This document shows positions 1 through 9,264 of a stretch of DNA of 56,306 nt, piece by piece (within the stretch, counting starts at the first letter, position 1; every line of letters starts with the position of its first letter). The notes below the pieces were generated by a model that was given only the letters and a program-made list of their open reading frames with translations, made no database searches and was not told the DNA's origin. This stretch comes from JBBITI01 sp037440885. Its GTDB lineage: Bacteria; Chloroflexota; Dehalococcoidia; Dehalococcoidales; UBA2162. A program made the position numbers and the translations under genes. The stretch lies in the NCBI GenBank assembly GCA_037440885.1, contig JBBITI010000019.1:1-56306 (forward strand), read 5' to 3'.

Positions 1-1
1 T

Positions 2-508
2 GTACCGATTCATGGAGAATACCGGCACCTCCACCTCCACGGCAGACTTGCCGAGTTGGTAGGAGTAGCCCCGGAGAATATCTTTATTCTAGAAGACGGG
101 GATGTGCTGGAATTAAGTCCTCAGGGCGGCCGGAAGACTGAAAAAGTATCCGCCAGCCATGTTTATGTTGACGGGTTAAGTGTAGGCGACATAGACAGCG
201 TCATTCTGCGCGACCGAAAAACACTATCAAAAGACGGTATTGTCATGGTGGTGATCGCCTTGAACAGGCAAACCGGCAAACTGGTCGGCCGTCCCGACAT
301 TACATCACGGGGTTTCATAGACAGTGACGAATCCAAAGACATGATTGAAAAAAGCCGAGACCTGGTCGCTAGAGTCGTCGACCATGGCAGCGAACAAGCA
401 GCCGATTGGGGTTATGTAAGTACGAAAGTCAAAGATTCATTGTCCAGATTCTACTATGAGCAAACACGACGCCGGCCGATGATACTGCCTTTCATGGTAA
501 GCGTTTAA
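2..508 (+). CDS. rnj: Ribonuclease J, C-terminal part (5' end outside window)
   Basis: The frame is open from base 2, so the gene begins left of the window and only the last 168 codons are seen. RNase J is a zinc-dependent metallo-beta-lactamase-fold ribonuclease with endo- and 5'-3' exonuclease activity in mRNA turnover and rRNA maturation. The first visible residues, VPIHGEYRHL, match the conserved beta-CASP/MBL motif whose histidines lie in the active site. They are followed by the segment leading to the C-terminal domain (GVAPENIFILEDGD, then VYVDGLSVGDI, then VLRDRKTLSKDGIV), all typical of RNase J. The end, with a Tyr/Arg-rich helix and RRPMILP, is normal for the family and not truncated. 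The next gene, ftsK, starts 22 bases downstream in the same direction, so the two are probably co-transcribed. Identity is secure; the N-terminal metal-binding motifs cannot be checked. Confidence 0.93.
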   Translation, partial: VPIHGEYRHLHLHGRLAELVGVAPENIFILEDGDVLELSPQGGRKTEKVSASHVYVDGLSVGDIDSVILRDRKTLSKDGIVMVVIALNRQTGKLVGRPDITSRGFIDSDESKDMIEKSRDLVARVVDHGSEQAADWGYVSTKVKDSLSRFYYEQTRRRPMILPFMVSV

Positions 509-530
509 TCAAACTAAAGGGATAACTATA

Positions 531-2801
531 ATGGCACGCAAGAACGCCAGGGTAAGGAATAAACCACGTCCGCTATGGATCCGCTTCTTACGTTTCTGGT
601 TTCGCGTGATTCGCTTTTTCTTCATCCCCCCGGGACTCTTCATCACACTGGCAGCAGCAATTGCCGGTGTCACCTGGTGGCAATGGATAAACATCACCAC
701 CTGGGTTACAAACACTGTAAATACCATCCTGGATATTTTCGGTTGGGGTTTGATCTTCTTATTTCTAGCCATCTTTACAATCACGATACTGGCGATCCGG
801 CGCCGTTTGTCAGCCCTGTGGTACGGATGGCGTTACTGGCTGGCGATCATCGTTTTTATGTTTGCCGCATGGGGGATCCTGGCTTTCTTTGAACTCGGCG
901 GCTTCATCGGTATGGGAGTAATCGGCACGCAGAACTTCATCGGAGGACTGCGGGTCTTCGGAATTATCGTGATCGGCATCATCCTATTAGCACCAATCCC
1001 TTCCTGGAGATTAACACACCGGGTGGCTTCGGGAGCAGTAAACCAGACCAGGAGATGGCGAGCCGCCAGCCCGTCTTTACCCGGCATGAGAACCCAAGAG
1101 CGCGGTTCTGATTTCCGTCCGACCGCTTCACCTCAGAAAACGAAGGATCCAACCGGTAAACCGGAACCATATCAAGTAGCTCCAGTTAAAGCAGAATCGT
1201 CGCGTAACAGCGAGGAAAGACCAAATAAAGAAGAGCTGAAACAGGTCGCCCAGGAAGTTTGGAAAAAATACGGGGAATCACCTTCCACCCTGGTAATTGA
1301 CGGATGGAAACTGCCGCCAACCGACATATTGGATACGTCACCGGAAGTCGTGTTCAGTCAGGCAGACAATACCCGGAGAGCCAGGCTCATCGAGGAAGCA
1401 CTGGAGAGCTATGGTGTTGAAGCTAAAGTTGTCCAGATTAATACCGGACCAACGGTCACCCAGTTCGGGGTCGAACCCGGTTGGGACCGTAAAATGCGCG
1501 AGTTCAAGGAGAAAGACCGCGACGGCCATAACCGCGTGCGCCAGGAAGAGATATCAAAAACCCGGGTAAAGGTGGAACGGATTAATTCCCTGGCGAATGA
1601 TCTCGCATTAGCCCTAGCCGCACCCACAATCCGCATCGAAGCTCCCATCCCCGGACAATCTCTGGTAGGCATCGAAGTCCCCAATACCGTTTCTACCAGT
1701 GTTACTTTACGCGGGGTAATCGAGACCAGCACTTATCAGAAGATGGTAACCAAATCCAAATTAGTCATCGCCCTCGGGAAAGGTGCCGGTGGCGAAGCTG
1801 TCGCCGGGGACCTGGCGCGCATGCCCCATCTGCTTATTGCAGGAGCAACCGGCAGCGGTAAAACAGTCTGCCTGAATACAGTTATCTGCTCACTCCTCCT
1901 AGCAAATACACCTTATGACTTGCGTTTTGTTCTGATCGATCCCAAACGGGTCGAGTTGACCTCATATAACAGCATTCCCCATCTGGTAGCTCCGGTTATC
2001 GTAGAGGCCGAGAAAGCAGTCGAGGCTCTGAGGTGGCTAGCCCAGGAAATGGACCGCCGTTACCAGAGACTACAGGGATCCGGAGCGCGCAGTATTGACG
2101 GCTACAACAAGACCCGGCAGGGAGAACAAAAAATGCCGTACCTTGTCCTGGTAATCGACGAATTAGCCGACCTCATGATGCAGTCCGGTGACGAGGTTGA
2201 AAGAATACTGTGTCGCCTTGCCCAATTATCCCGGGCTGTGGGTATCCACCTGGTAGTAGCTACCCAGAGGCCGTCGGTCGACGTGATTACCGGATTGATA
2301 AAAGCCAACTTTCCCACCCGGATCAGTTTTGCGGTTAGTTCTCAAGTAGATTCCCGGACCATCCTTGACGGGGCCGGCGCAGAAAAACTGCTGGGTAAGG
2401 GAGACATGCTTTACATGCCCCAGGAAGCATCCAAGCCAAAAAGACTACAGGGGTGCTATGTTTCCGATACCGAAATCGAAAGGCTGGCCTATTTCTGGAA
2501 CAACCAGAAGCGGGATAGTCCATCACTGAGGATTGATGCAGTACCGACTGCAGGCAAAGCGATCCCTTCCGGCGGCTCACTCAGACCTACCTCGACTGAC
2601 GACCCCCTCATGGAGGAAGCCCGGATAATCGCCGCCGAACATCCTCAGTTATCAGTCTCCTATCTACAACGGAAATTACGCATCGGTTACAACAGAGCCG
2701 CCAACATCGCAGAAAAATTGCAGCAAGAGGGTTTCGGACCAGAAAAACCGGGCTACGGCAGGCGCAGCACCACTGACGATGATGCGCCAGAAGAAATCTA
2801 A
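531..2801 (+). CDS. ftsK: DNA translocase FtsK/SpoIIIE family
   Basis: This 756-residue protein is a membrane-anchored hexameric dsDNA pump that clears chromosome dimers and termini at the septum. Four hydrophobic segments lie within the first 180 residues, followed by a short polar linker to about residue 250. The motor follows, with Walker A GATGSGKTV near residue 437 and Walker B LVLVIDELADL near residue 540. The final 60 residues (DPLMEEARIIAA to QEGFGP) form the winged-helix gamma domain that reads KOPS-like polar sequences, so this is a full FtsK/SpoIIIE rather than a conjugative TcpA-like ATPase. The linker is short, as in SpoIIIE/SftA-type proteins. The ATG is preceded by AAAGGGAT at good spacing. 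It follows rnj closely and converges on the next gene. No irregularity was seen. Confidence 0.96.
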   Translation: MARKNARVRNKPRPLWIRFLRFWFRVIRFFFIPPGLFITLAAAIAGVTWWQWINITTWVTNTVNTILDIFGWGLIFLFLAIFTITILAIRRRLSALWYGWRYWLAIIVFMFAAWGILAFFELGGFIGMGVIGTQNFIGGLRVFGIIVIGIILLAPIPSWRLTHRVASGAVNQTRRWRAASPSLPGMRTQERGSDFRPTASPQKTKDPTGKPEPYQVAPVKAESSRNSEERPNKEELKQVAQEVWKKYGESPSTLVIDGWKLPPTDILDTSPEVVFSQADNTRRARLIEEALESYGVEAKVVQINTGPTVTQFGVEPGWDRKMREFKEKDRDGHNRVRQEEISKTRVKVERINSLANDLALALAAPTIRIEAPIPGQSLVGIEVPNTVSTSVTLRGVIETSTYQKMVTKSKLVIALGKGAGGEAVAGDLARMPHLLIAGATGSGKTVCLNTVICSLLLANTPYDLRFVLIDPKRVELTSYNSIPHLVAPVIVEAEKAVEALRWLAQEMDRRYQRLQGSGARSIDGYNKTRQGEQKMPYLVLVIDELADLMMQSGDEVERILCRLAQLSRAVGIHLVVATQRPSVDVITGLIKANFPTRISFAVSSQVDSRTILDGAGAEKLLGKGDMLYMPQEASKPKRLQGCYVSDTEIERLAYFWNNQKRDSPSLRIDAVPTAGKAIPSGGSLRPTSTDDPLMEEARIIAAEHPQLSVSYLQRKLRIGYNRAANIAEKLQQEGFGPEKPGYGRRSTTDDDAPEEI

Positions 2802-2809
2802 ACGGATTC

Positions 2810-3310
2810 TCAGGTGGACTGCTTTCGTCCGATCTTCACAAAGATCAGGATGAATGCGGCTACAACAACAACCAATATACCGATAACCACCCATAACACT
2901 ACCGGTGCGCTTTTTATTCTCAGTTCATAGCCCTGGATCATCTGGTAATCACCTGAGGTGGCAATAATCCGTAGATGCTGGACACGCCGTTGCGTAGTCG
3001 AAGTGGGATGGAAATATACATCGACTAATCGCACATTCCCCGGTCCGAGCGATGGAACCACATCCGGGCTAAACTCAATTGACCAGCCTTCGATAGTATC
3101 CGCGTCGAGCTGTATATTCGTCAGTGCTTCCCGGCCAAAATTTCTCAATTCGAGGGAGTAGTGGTTATCTCTGCCTGCGGATAATTCCAGTTGATAGCCA
3201 GTGTTCACAAAGGACATCACCAACGCATGTTTTTCTTGAGCTGCGGCATTTTGCGGTAGCAGTAGACAAACGAATAAGAGTAGAAAACACCAGATCATTT
3301 TCTGTTTCAT
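2810..3310 (-). CDS. Secreted, C-terminally anchored NEW3-like beta-sandwich protein
   Basis: The protein is 166 residues from the ATG at 3310. That start gives a standard signal peptide (MKQKMIWCFLLLFVC, ending at about AAAQ) and is better placed than an ATG 27 bases upstream that lacks a clear Shine-Dalgarno. The middle is a single Ig-like or NEW3-type domain: LELRNFGREALTNIQL, then GWSIEFSP and DVYFHPTS are typical strands of the NPCBM-associated/COG1470 family. A strong transmembrane helix (VVLWVVIGILVVVVAAFILI) and the basic tail KIGRKQST anchor it with the domain outside the cell. The role is unknown; such domains are usually structural or assist export. It stands alone, convergent with ftsK (8 bases between stops). 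The topology is clear, the function is not. Confidence 0.7.
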   Translation of the reverse strand: MKQKMIWCFLLLFVCLLLPQNAAAQEKHALVMSFVNTGYQLELSAGRDNHYSLELRNFGREALTNIQLDADTIEGWSIEFSPDVVPSLGPGNVRLVDVYFHPTSTTQRRVQHLRIIATSGDYQMIQGYELRIKSAPVVLWVVIGILVVVVAAFILIFVKIGRKQST

Positions 3311-3428
3311 GGTTTTACCTGCAACCTTTAAATTCATTATTACCGGAAATTTTCACGATACACCAGATATCTGGTTCTCGGAGTTATGTTAACCAGGAGT
3401 GAAGATCAAGAAAATTCTCCAGTATTTA

Positions 3429-3626
3429 TTACCCGGTTTTCCTTTCCTCCAGCCGCTTCCTCTTATCCTTGTCACTCCGCAATTGGTTGATCCGTTTTAA
3501 AATTGCTTCTTTATAAACACGCCCGATCGATTTACCATGCTGGGGTATCTTTTCCTTCTTTTTTTCCAAGCGTTGCTCACGATTTTCCTGACGGGTAACG
3601 ATTTCTTCTTTCTGCATCTCACTCAT
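3429..3626 (-). CDS. Small highly charged protein coupled to uvrB
   Basis: This is a 65-residue, strongly basic and helical protein, rich in Lys, Arg and Glu (RQENREQRLEKKKEK, then RSDKDKRKRLEERK). Its ATG lies inside the last codons of uvrB: the genes overlap by 8 bases, an arrangement typical of translational coupling, with no separate ribosome site. No domain is recognisable. The composition suggests a nucleic-acid- or ribosome-associated helical peptide, but that is only inference. It could also be a spurious frame at the end of the uvrB transcript. The overlap and the coding-like composition favour a real gene. Confidence 0.55.
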   Translation of the reverse strand: MSEMQKEEIVTRQENREQRLEKKKEKIPQHGKSIGRVYKEAILKRINQLRSDKDKRKRLEERKTG

Positions 3627-5712
3627 TCTTATGCTTCCTCGGTATTACTTTCAAAGTCTGATAAACGTTGTCCGGTTCCATTTTAGCAGCTTCTTTACTC
3701 GCTGTTGAAAAATCGACCGGGGTAATCGGCACTAACGGTTCTTCCAATGCCCGGCGTAACTCGATAATACGGTCACGCAATAAAGCAGCTCTCTCAAATT
3801 CCAGATTTTTAGCTGCAGTTCTCATCTGATATTCCAGGTCTTTGATCAACCGGGCAATATCGTCTTTGAGGACAGGTATCGGAGCAGCCTCGTATTGAGC
3901 TTTACTATCGGCAACGACTCTTACTCTATCGGTGATATCTTTGATAGCCTTGCGAATCCCTTGCGGCGTTATACCATGTTCCTCATTATACTTTTCCTGG
4001 ATATGCCGCCGCCGTTGAGTCTCCCGAATCGCCCTCTCCATAGACACAGTCATCCGGTCGGCATACATGATGACATGACCGTCCACATGACGGGCAGCTC
4101 GACCCATCGTTTGAATCAGCGCCCCCTCGGAACGCAAATAACCTTCCTTATCGGCATCCAGAATAGCCACCAGCGACACTTCAGGCAAGTCCAGACCTTC
4201 ACGTAACAGATTAATACCTACCACGACGTCAAACACTCCCAAACGCAGGTCACGCAGTATCTCGACTCTTTCCAGGGTAACCACTTCCGAGTGCAGATAG
4301 TGCGTTTTAACGCCCATTTCCTTCAGGTAATCGGCCAGTTCTTCAGCCATCCGTTTCGTCAAAGTCGTGACCAGGCAGCGTTCGCCGCGGGCTACCCGCT
4401 TTTTAATTTCATCCATCAGATCATCTATCTGGCCTTTAGTCGGTTTGACTTCTATTGTTGGTTCCAGCAGACCGGTTGGCCGGACCAGTTGTTCAATGAT
4501 CTGCTGACTGACACGACGTTCGTGGGGGCTCGGGGTAGCCGAAACATAGATAGTTTGTCGGATACGCTGTTCAAATTCTTCAAAACTCAAGGGCCGGTTA
4601 TCGAGAGCGGAAGGCAGGCGGAACCCGAAGTCAACAAGGGTCTGTTTCCGGGAACGGTCGCCACCGTACATACCGTGTATCTGGGGAATAGACATGTGGG
4701 ATTCATCGATAAAAAGCAAAAAGTCATCCGGGAAATAATCGAGCAGCGTCCATGGTGGACTGCCCGGAAGGCGGTCAGTCAGGTGCCGCGAATAGTTTTC
4801 CACTCCAGAACAATAGCCGGCTTCACGCAACATTTCGATATCATAGTTGGTGCGAGACTCCAGTCGTGCGGCCTCAAGCAGCTTATTTTCCTTCTTTAAT
4901 ACCTCCAACCGGTCCCGCAATTCCTCACGAATCGCTTGAATGGCGCGTTCCAGTTTATCTGGAGAAGTGACGAAGTGTTTTGCGGGGTAAATGGACACCA
5001 TATCAAGAACAGCTATCAATTCTCCGGTTAAAGGATCGATTTCCACAATCCGTTCTACTTCGTCGCCAAAGAATTCGATGCGCAGGGCTAATTCGTCATA
5101 GGCCGGTTGTATCTCGATGGTATCTCCTCGAACCCGGAACTTACCACGGGTAAAGTCGATATCATTCCTTTCGTACTGCATATCTACGAGGCGATGCAAT
5201 AGTTTATAGCGATGATAGGTCTCTCCCTTCTTGATAGTCAACACGAACTTGTAATACTCCTCGGGAGAACCCAGTCCATATATACAGGAGACCGAAGCGA
5301 CGATAATGACATCCCTTCTTTCAAACAGGGCACGAGTCGCAGCATGACGCAACTTGTCGATCTCGTCATTGATGTCCGAGTCTTTTTCGATATACGTATC
5401 TGTTTGTGGTAAATAGGCTTCGGGTTGATAGTAATCGTAATAACTGACGAAATACTCAACCGCATTGTTGGGGAAAAAATCTTTGAACTCGCTATAAAGC
5501 TGAGCTGCAAGCGTCTTATTATGACTGATGATCAAAGTCGGTCTCTGAGCTCGGGCGATGACATTGGCCATCGTAAAGGTTTTTCCGCTGCCGGTAACCC
5601 CGAGGATAGTCTGGTATCTCATTCCCTGCATGAGACCAGCGACCAGCTTCTCAACAGCCTGTGGTTGGTCGCCGGTCATTCTAAATTCGGAGGTTAAATC
5701 AAAATCAGGCAT
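3619..5712 (-). CDS. uvrB: Excinuclease ABC subunit B
   Basis: UvrB is the damage-verifying helicase-like subunit of nucleotide excision repair. UvrA loads it onto lesions and it recruits UvrC. At 697 residues it has normal length. Walker A GVTGSGKT is at residues 38-45. The beta-hairpin that probes damage (YYDYYQPEAYLP) is near residues 90-101, helicase motif II reads LLFIDESHMSI, and motif VI contains GRAARHVDGHV. The UVR domain that contacts UvrC (IKDLEYQMRTAAKNLEFE) is near residue 640. The ATG follows AAGGTAAAAAG. No uvrA or uvrC is present in the window. The small charged gene downstream is coupled to it. Confidence 0.97.
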   Translation of the reverse strand: MPDFDLTSEFRMTGDQPQAVEKLVAGLMQGMRYQTILGVTGSGKTFTMANVIARAQRPTLIISHNKTLAAQLYSEFKDFFPNNAVEYFVSYYDYYQPEAYLPQTDTYIEKDSDINDEIDKLRHAATRALFERRDVIIVASVSCIYGLGSPEEYYKFVLTIKKGETYHRYKLLHRLVDMQYERNDIDFTRGKFRVRGDTIEIQPAYDELALRIEFFGDEVERIVEIDPLTGELIAVLDMVSIYPAKHFVTSPDKLERAIQAIREELRDRLEVLKKENKLLEAARLESRTNYDIEMLREAGYCSGVENYSRHLTDRLPGSPPWTLLDYFPDDFLLFIDESHMSIPQIHGMYGGDRSRKQTLVDFGFRLPSALDNRPLSFEEFEQRIRQTIYVSATPSPHERRVSQQIIEQLVRPTGLLEPTIEVKPTKGQIDDLMDEIKKRVARGERCLVTTLTKRMAEELADYLKEMGVKTHYLHSEVVTLERVEILRDLRLGVFDVVVGINLLREGLDLPEVSLVAILDADKEGYLRSEGALIQTMGRAARHVDGHVIMYADRMTVSMERAIRETQRRRHIQEKYNEEHGITPQGIRKAIKDITDRVRVVADSKAQYEAAPIPVLKDDIARLIKDLEYQMRTAAKNLEFERAALLRDRIIELRRALEEPLVPITPVDFSTASKEAAKMEPDNVYQTLKVIPRKHKNE

Positions 5713-5768
5713 CTTTTTACCTTATCGACGATAGCCATCTAAGTGGGGCAAAACGGGGTTTATGGCGA

Positions 5769-6398
5769 TTACCGCCAGGGATTCTTCTCATTTGCAGCAG
5801 TAACGATCAGCCGGGCGGCAACGTCGTTGTTGAGATAACGGGTGTTGACGACTAGATCATATAATATCGGATCATCGAAATCTTTCTGGAAAAAACGTTG
5901 TAAGAAGGCACGCCGACTGGCATCGGTTTCCGTGACATATTCAGATGCGCCACTGCGGTCCAACTGTCTTTCCGACATGATTCTGTGTATCCTGTCTTCA
6001 ACAGGGGCAATTACCAGGACATGTAATACCGATTTATTATTACGCAAAATATGCTGGCTGCCTCGCCCCACAATGACAATGTTTTGTTCCAATGCCAGGT
6101 CCTTGACCACTGCTTCCAGAGCAGATATGTATTCCGCATCGTCGAGAGGTTCTTCCCACGTCCGCGAATAGGCACTTTCAATTCTACGGGAACCGGAGAG
6201 TATATTGCGAATGCGCTCAAACAGACCTGGTGGCATTTTTTCTTTTGCTTCAATCTGCTCTTTCGGTCGATTCAGCAAACCAGCCACTTCGGCAATGACC
6301 TGCCTGTCAACATAATCCCCCTGGATTAACCGGGCAACTTCCCGGCCAATCTCATATGCACCACTCCCTGTTAAGCCTCTTAGCGTGATAACCGGCAT
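5769..6398 (-). CDS. Cytidylate-kinase-like family protein
   Basis: This 209-residue protein belongs to the cytidylate-kinase-like family (AAA-type nucleotide kinase fold). The N-terminus ITLRGLTGSGAYEIGREVA corresponds to the P-loop region, followed by DYVDRQVIAEVA and, near the middle, NIVIVGRGSQHIL. The C-terminal half has RRAFLQRFFQKDFDDP and YDLVVNTR, usual in this family. The P-loop lacks the canonical Lys-Thr of true Cmk, which is common in these proteins, so CMP phosphorylation should not be assumed. The start has a GGAG site 5 bases upstream (GGAGAGAAATG). It lies 56 bases upstream of uvrB on the same strand and may share its transcript. The actual substrate is unknown. Confidence 0.8.
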   Translation of the reverse strand: MPVITLRGLTGSGAYEIGREVARLIQGDYVDRQVIAEVAGLLNRPKEQIEAKEKMPPGLFERIRNILSGSRRIESAYSRTWEEPLDDAEYISALEAVVKDLALEQNIVIVGRGSQHILRNNKSVLHVLVIAPVEDRIHRIMSERQLDRSGASEYVTETDASRRAFLQRFFQKDFDDPILYDLVVNTRYLNNDVAARLIVTAANEKNPWR

Positions 6399-6540
6399 TT
6401 CTCTCCTTGTTTCACCATAATGTATATATTATTATGCGGTTCGGGGTCAAGAACCATCTACATCACGATCTGGTTTTTTAACATCCGGTTCAAAACGATG
6501 GCTGAAATTAATGATGACAACTGTAATGCCCGAGGTTTGG

Positions 6541-6567
6541 AAAGATGTACATTAACTCCACATCTTT
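6541..6567. repeat. Short inverted repeat between mscS and the cytidylate-kinase-like gene
   Basis: The 8-base arms AAAGATGT and ACATCTTT are separated by 11 bases. It lies in the 286-base gap between the stop of the MscS gene and the start of the next leftward gene, about 140 bases upstream of the latter. There is no T-run, so an operator or mRNA hairpin is as likely as a terminator. I see no gene in this gap. Confidence 0.4.
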
Positions 6568-6684
6568 ATTAAGTATAATCAATTGTTGCCGGTCGGATAC
6601 CTGATAGTTGTCCAAAATACCTCAGGAAAATTTAGACATGAAAAAACAACCTGATTGCCCTGAACAACCGCATTATTTTTTTTC

Positions 6685-8007
6685 CTATTTCTCCGGTAAT
6701 TTTCCTACGGAAGAATTACCAAAATAAACCTTGGTATGCGGAAATGGTATTTCGATCCCTTCCTGTTCGAAAGCCTTCACCAATCTTTTTCTGATTTCGC
6801 CCATGACCGCCCATTGCTCTATCGGTTTAGTGTCGCCTGTAATTTTTAACTCAATCCCGGAATCGCCAAGCTTATCTACCCGCAGGACAGCCGGAGTTTT
6901 GATTATTAACGGAGCCCATAGTGATTCTTCAGCCATTTCACTGCATACGCGGTTAGCTACCACGATAGCGCGATCCAGGTCGGTGCCATAAGCAACACTG
7001 ATATTGAGATTGACCCTGGAAAAACCCTTCGTGAAGTCACTGGCGACCGTGATCAATCCGTTTGGGACAGTGTGAACAACACCGTCAATATCTCGAACAA
7101 TTGTTCTTCTCAAATTGATATCTTCAACCAGGCCACGAATACCGGCAATGCTAACAACATCGCCGACCCGGAACTGATTTTCCGTGACAATAAAAAAACC
7201 GGCGATCATATCTTTTACCAGACTCTGAGCGCCAAGACCCACGGCAATACCGACCACCCCTAAACTGGCAAGCGCCGGGGTAATATTGATAAATTCAGAT
7301 AAGATAATAAAAATAGCGATAACAATGATGAATACCTGTAGTGAAGTAAGGATGACTGAAGATAAAGTATTAGTTCTCTTTAGGGCTTCTTCCAGTGACT
7401 GTTCAGGAGGGCGGCGGGATAACAGGACTTTAATACCTTTAGAGACGATCACACCGACAGAAAATAAAACTATGATCGTGACTACAATAACCAGTGTGAT
7501 CCTGGTACCATAGGTCAAAACCCAATTTTTATAGGCATCAGCCTGAATTTCGTAAAGTCCCAGAACAACAAGGCTGGCCGCGATACCGACGATAAAGGGC
7601 GATACTAATCTGATAAAAAAGATGAACCAATCGTCGATCGGAGTATTGGTCCGCGAAATCACCTCCATTTTGAACCAGCGAAATAAGGCGTCGATTGCCA
7701 TACCGATCGCCATCGCTCCAAGTATTATGAAAAACAGGTGAAATACTCTCCTTATGACAAAATCGTAGTCCCCCTGGAAAGGTAAGAATACAAAAGTGAG
7801 ATAACATCCTGCCAGTATGATCAAAACAAAGACAGGCCATTCGACGGCTTTAACGATTAGATCATCAAATTGAGTGCCTGTTTTCCGCGATAAGCGAAAT
7901 AACAACTTTCTTATCAGGAAATAATAAACGAGAGCTAAACCAACAAAAAAGATAATAATAGTGATTGATGTCAGGATATCGCTCAAAAGAATCCGTTCGG
8001 TCAACAT
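6685..8007 (-). CDS. Small-conductance mechanosensitive channel, MscS family
   Basis: This 440-residue membrane protein has about five to six transmembrane helices, the last being the pore-lining TM3 with the Gly/Ala-rich pattern LASLGVVGIAVGLGAQSLVKD near residue 260. It is followed by the MscS beta-domain (FRVGDVVSIAGIRGLVEDINLRRT), the conserved VHTVPNGLI and a C-terminal alpha/beta domain ending in EIPFPHTKVYFG. The family releases solutes on hypo-osmotic shock. I chose the ATG at 8007 because GGAG lies 8 bases upstream; an ATG 21 bases earlier has no ribosome site. It is divergent from cvpA with a 140-base shared upstream region. The C-terminus is complete. Confidence 0.92.
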   Translation of the reverse strand: MLTERILLSDILTSITIIIFFVGLALVYYFLIRKLLFRLSRKTGTQFDDLIVKAVEWPVFVLIILAGCYLTFVFLPFQGDYDFVIRRVFHLFFIILGAMAIGMAIDALFRWFKMEVISRTNTPIDDWFIFFIRLVSPFIVGIAASLVVLGLYEIQADAYKNWVLTYGTRITLVIVVTIIVLFSVGVIVSKGIKVLLSRRPPEQSLEEALKRTNTLSSVILTSLQVFIIVIAIFIILSEFINITPALASLGVVGIAVGLGAQSLVKDMIAGFFIVTENQFRVGDVVSIAGIRGLVEDINLRRTIVRDIDGVVHTVPNGLITVASDFTKGFSRVNLNISVAYGTDLDRAIVVANRVCSEMAEESLWAPLIIKTPAVLRVDKLGDSGIELKITGDTKPIEQWAVMGEIRKRLVKAFEQEGIEIPFPHTKVYFGNSSVGKLPEK

Positions 8008-8147
8008 TACCTCAACTCCAGGCATCAATGAGGTATTGCGTTTTTCTATAAATAAACATATATTATTACAAGCGTATTACATACTGTCAAAAATGATACA
8101 AATCTCACCAGAATCAAGGCTAGAAGAGAGACGGGGAGATACAAAGA

Positions 8148-8633
8148 ATGCACTGGCTGGATATCGTTCTCATAGTAATCCTGTTGATTAATGTTATTTT
8201 CGGATTCTGGCAGGGATTTATCCGGGCTTGTTTTTCTCTCGCCGGTATCGTGATCGGTATTATCCTGGCCAGTAACTATTATTCTTCTCTGGCGGAATCA
8301 CTCGGTTTTATTTCAAATCCCGGTACTGCAAACATCGTAGCTTTCGTACTCATCATGATCGCCGTCTCGGTCGTGGCGATGATTACTGCATTGCTACTGA
8401 GAAAGCTACTGGAAGTGATCAAGCTGGGTTGCATTGATCGAATCGCCGGGGGCATCCTGGGACTGATCATCGGTACGCTTTTCCTGGGAGCTTTGCTAGC
8501 CGGCATCGTCAAATTTGTCGGTCAGGGAATTGTTACCGACTCCCTTATCGCCAGGTTCCTGCTGGACAGATTTCCCCTGATCCTCAGTCTTCTACCCAAC
8601 GAATTCAAGGTTATCCGGGATTTCTTCAAGTAA
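8148..8633 (+). CDS. CvpA family membrane protein
   Basis: This 161-residue protein has four predicted transmembrane segments and the CvpA signature at its start (HWLDIVLIVILLINVIFGFWQG). The helices are followed by a Gly-rich stretch (CIDRIAGGILGLIIGTLFLGALLAG), a fold shared by all CvpA proteins. CvpA was named for colicin V production; elsewhere it supports envelope homeostasis, but the molecular function is unknown. The ATG is preceded by a GGGAG site. It is divergent from mscS and convergent with the DUF296 gene (27 bases between stops). Confidence 0.85.
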   Translation: MHWLDIVLIVILLINVIFGFWQGFIRACFSLAGIVIGIILASNYYSSLAESLGFISNPGTANIVAFVLIMIAVSVVAMITALLLRKLLEVIKLGCIDRIAGGILGLIIGTLFLGALLAGIVKFVGQGIVTDSLIARFLLDRFPLILSLLPNEFKVIRDFFK

Positions 8634-8660
8634 TTCAACCGCCGTTTATCATGAGACATC

Positions 8661-9104
8661 TTAATCGACTTCAAGCAAGGTAAAACCACTTTTATGATCG
8701 TGCCGTCGGGCGATATCAACCCCGGTGATCTCATAAAGGACCGCTTCACCCACCAACCAGGTTCGGATACCGGGACGTAAACACCCGGTCATAGTTTGAC
8801 CGGAACGTCCGAGCGATCCATGGATATGGAGAACCGGTTTTTTCCCCTCCCCCAGCGCAAGCAACCCGACTGCCACGACTTCGTGGGCGCCATCTACGGG
8901 GAGCAGCATGGGGAGAGGCGGCATCTCATGCGAATTCCGGGGGCCGACAACGATTTCACCACTCCCCATTCCACCTATAAGAAACACCAGCGCTGTATCC
9001 ACGTGTTTATCTTCGGCAAACCGTTCAATACAGCTCGGAACGACATCGCCGTCTTCCAGACGTAGTATAAACACTCTACCGGTACTACCCTGGGTTGCTT
9101 TCAT
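8661..9104 (-). CDS. PPC/DUF296 domain protein
   Basis: This 147-residue single-domain protein has the PPC (plant and prokaryote conserved, DUF296) pattern: VFILRLEDGDVVPSCIERFA at the N-terminus, FLIGGMGSGEIVVGP, then LHIHGSLGRSGQTMTG with the conserved His residues, and LYEITGVDIARRHD. In plants the domain is joined to AT-hook DNA-binding motifs. Stand-alone bacterial forms are trimeric, may bind a metal through the His cluster, and have no established role. GAGG lies 6 bases before the ATG. It is monocistronic between cvpA and prs. Confidence 0.8.
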   Translation of the reverse strand: MKATQGSTGRVFILRLEDGDVVPSCIERFAEDKHVDTALVFLIGGMGSGEIVVGPRNSHEMPPLPMLLPVDGAHEVVAVGLLALGEGKKPVLHIHGSLGRSGQTMTGCLRPGIRTWLVGEAVLYEITGVDIARRHDHKSGFTLLEVD

Positions 9105-9219
9105 ACAAATCCTCGCATCAGTAAAATTTTACCCTGAGTATACCTGCTGATACTCTGTGTATCAATGCCTGCAAGCATATAATCGATTTTCAACAAGTGA
9201 GTCGACAGGACAATAGTGA

Positions 9220-9225
9220 TATAAT
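9220..9225 (+). promoter_or_regulatory. Candidate -10 element upstream of prs
   Basis: A perfect TATAAT lies 39 bases before the prs ATG. The region where a -35 box would sit (9197-9202) has no good match to TTGACA, so only the -10 is supported by eye. Confidence 0.35.
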
Positions 9226-9264
9226 GAATCTGCCAGCATCAACAATCAGGAGGAAGTTCATTTA

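Noticed and set aside
4291..4899. Open frame of 202 codons on the plus strand inside uvrB.
   Set aside because: Its protein has no family features and it lies wholly antisense to the well-conserved uvrB coding sequence, so it is a shadow.
5769..6398. Missing P-loop Lys in the cytidylate-kinase-like protein as a sign of decay.
   Set aside because: The cytidylate-kinase-like family often lacks the standard P-loop, and the rest of the protein is well kept.
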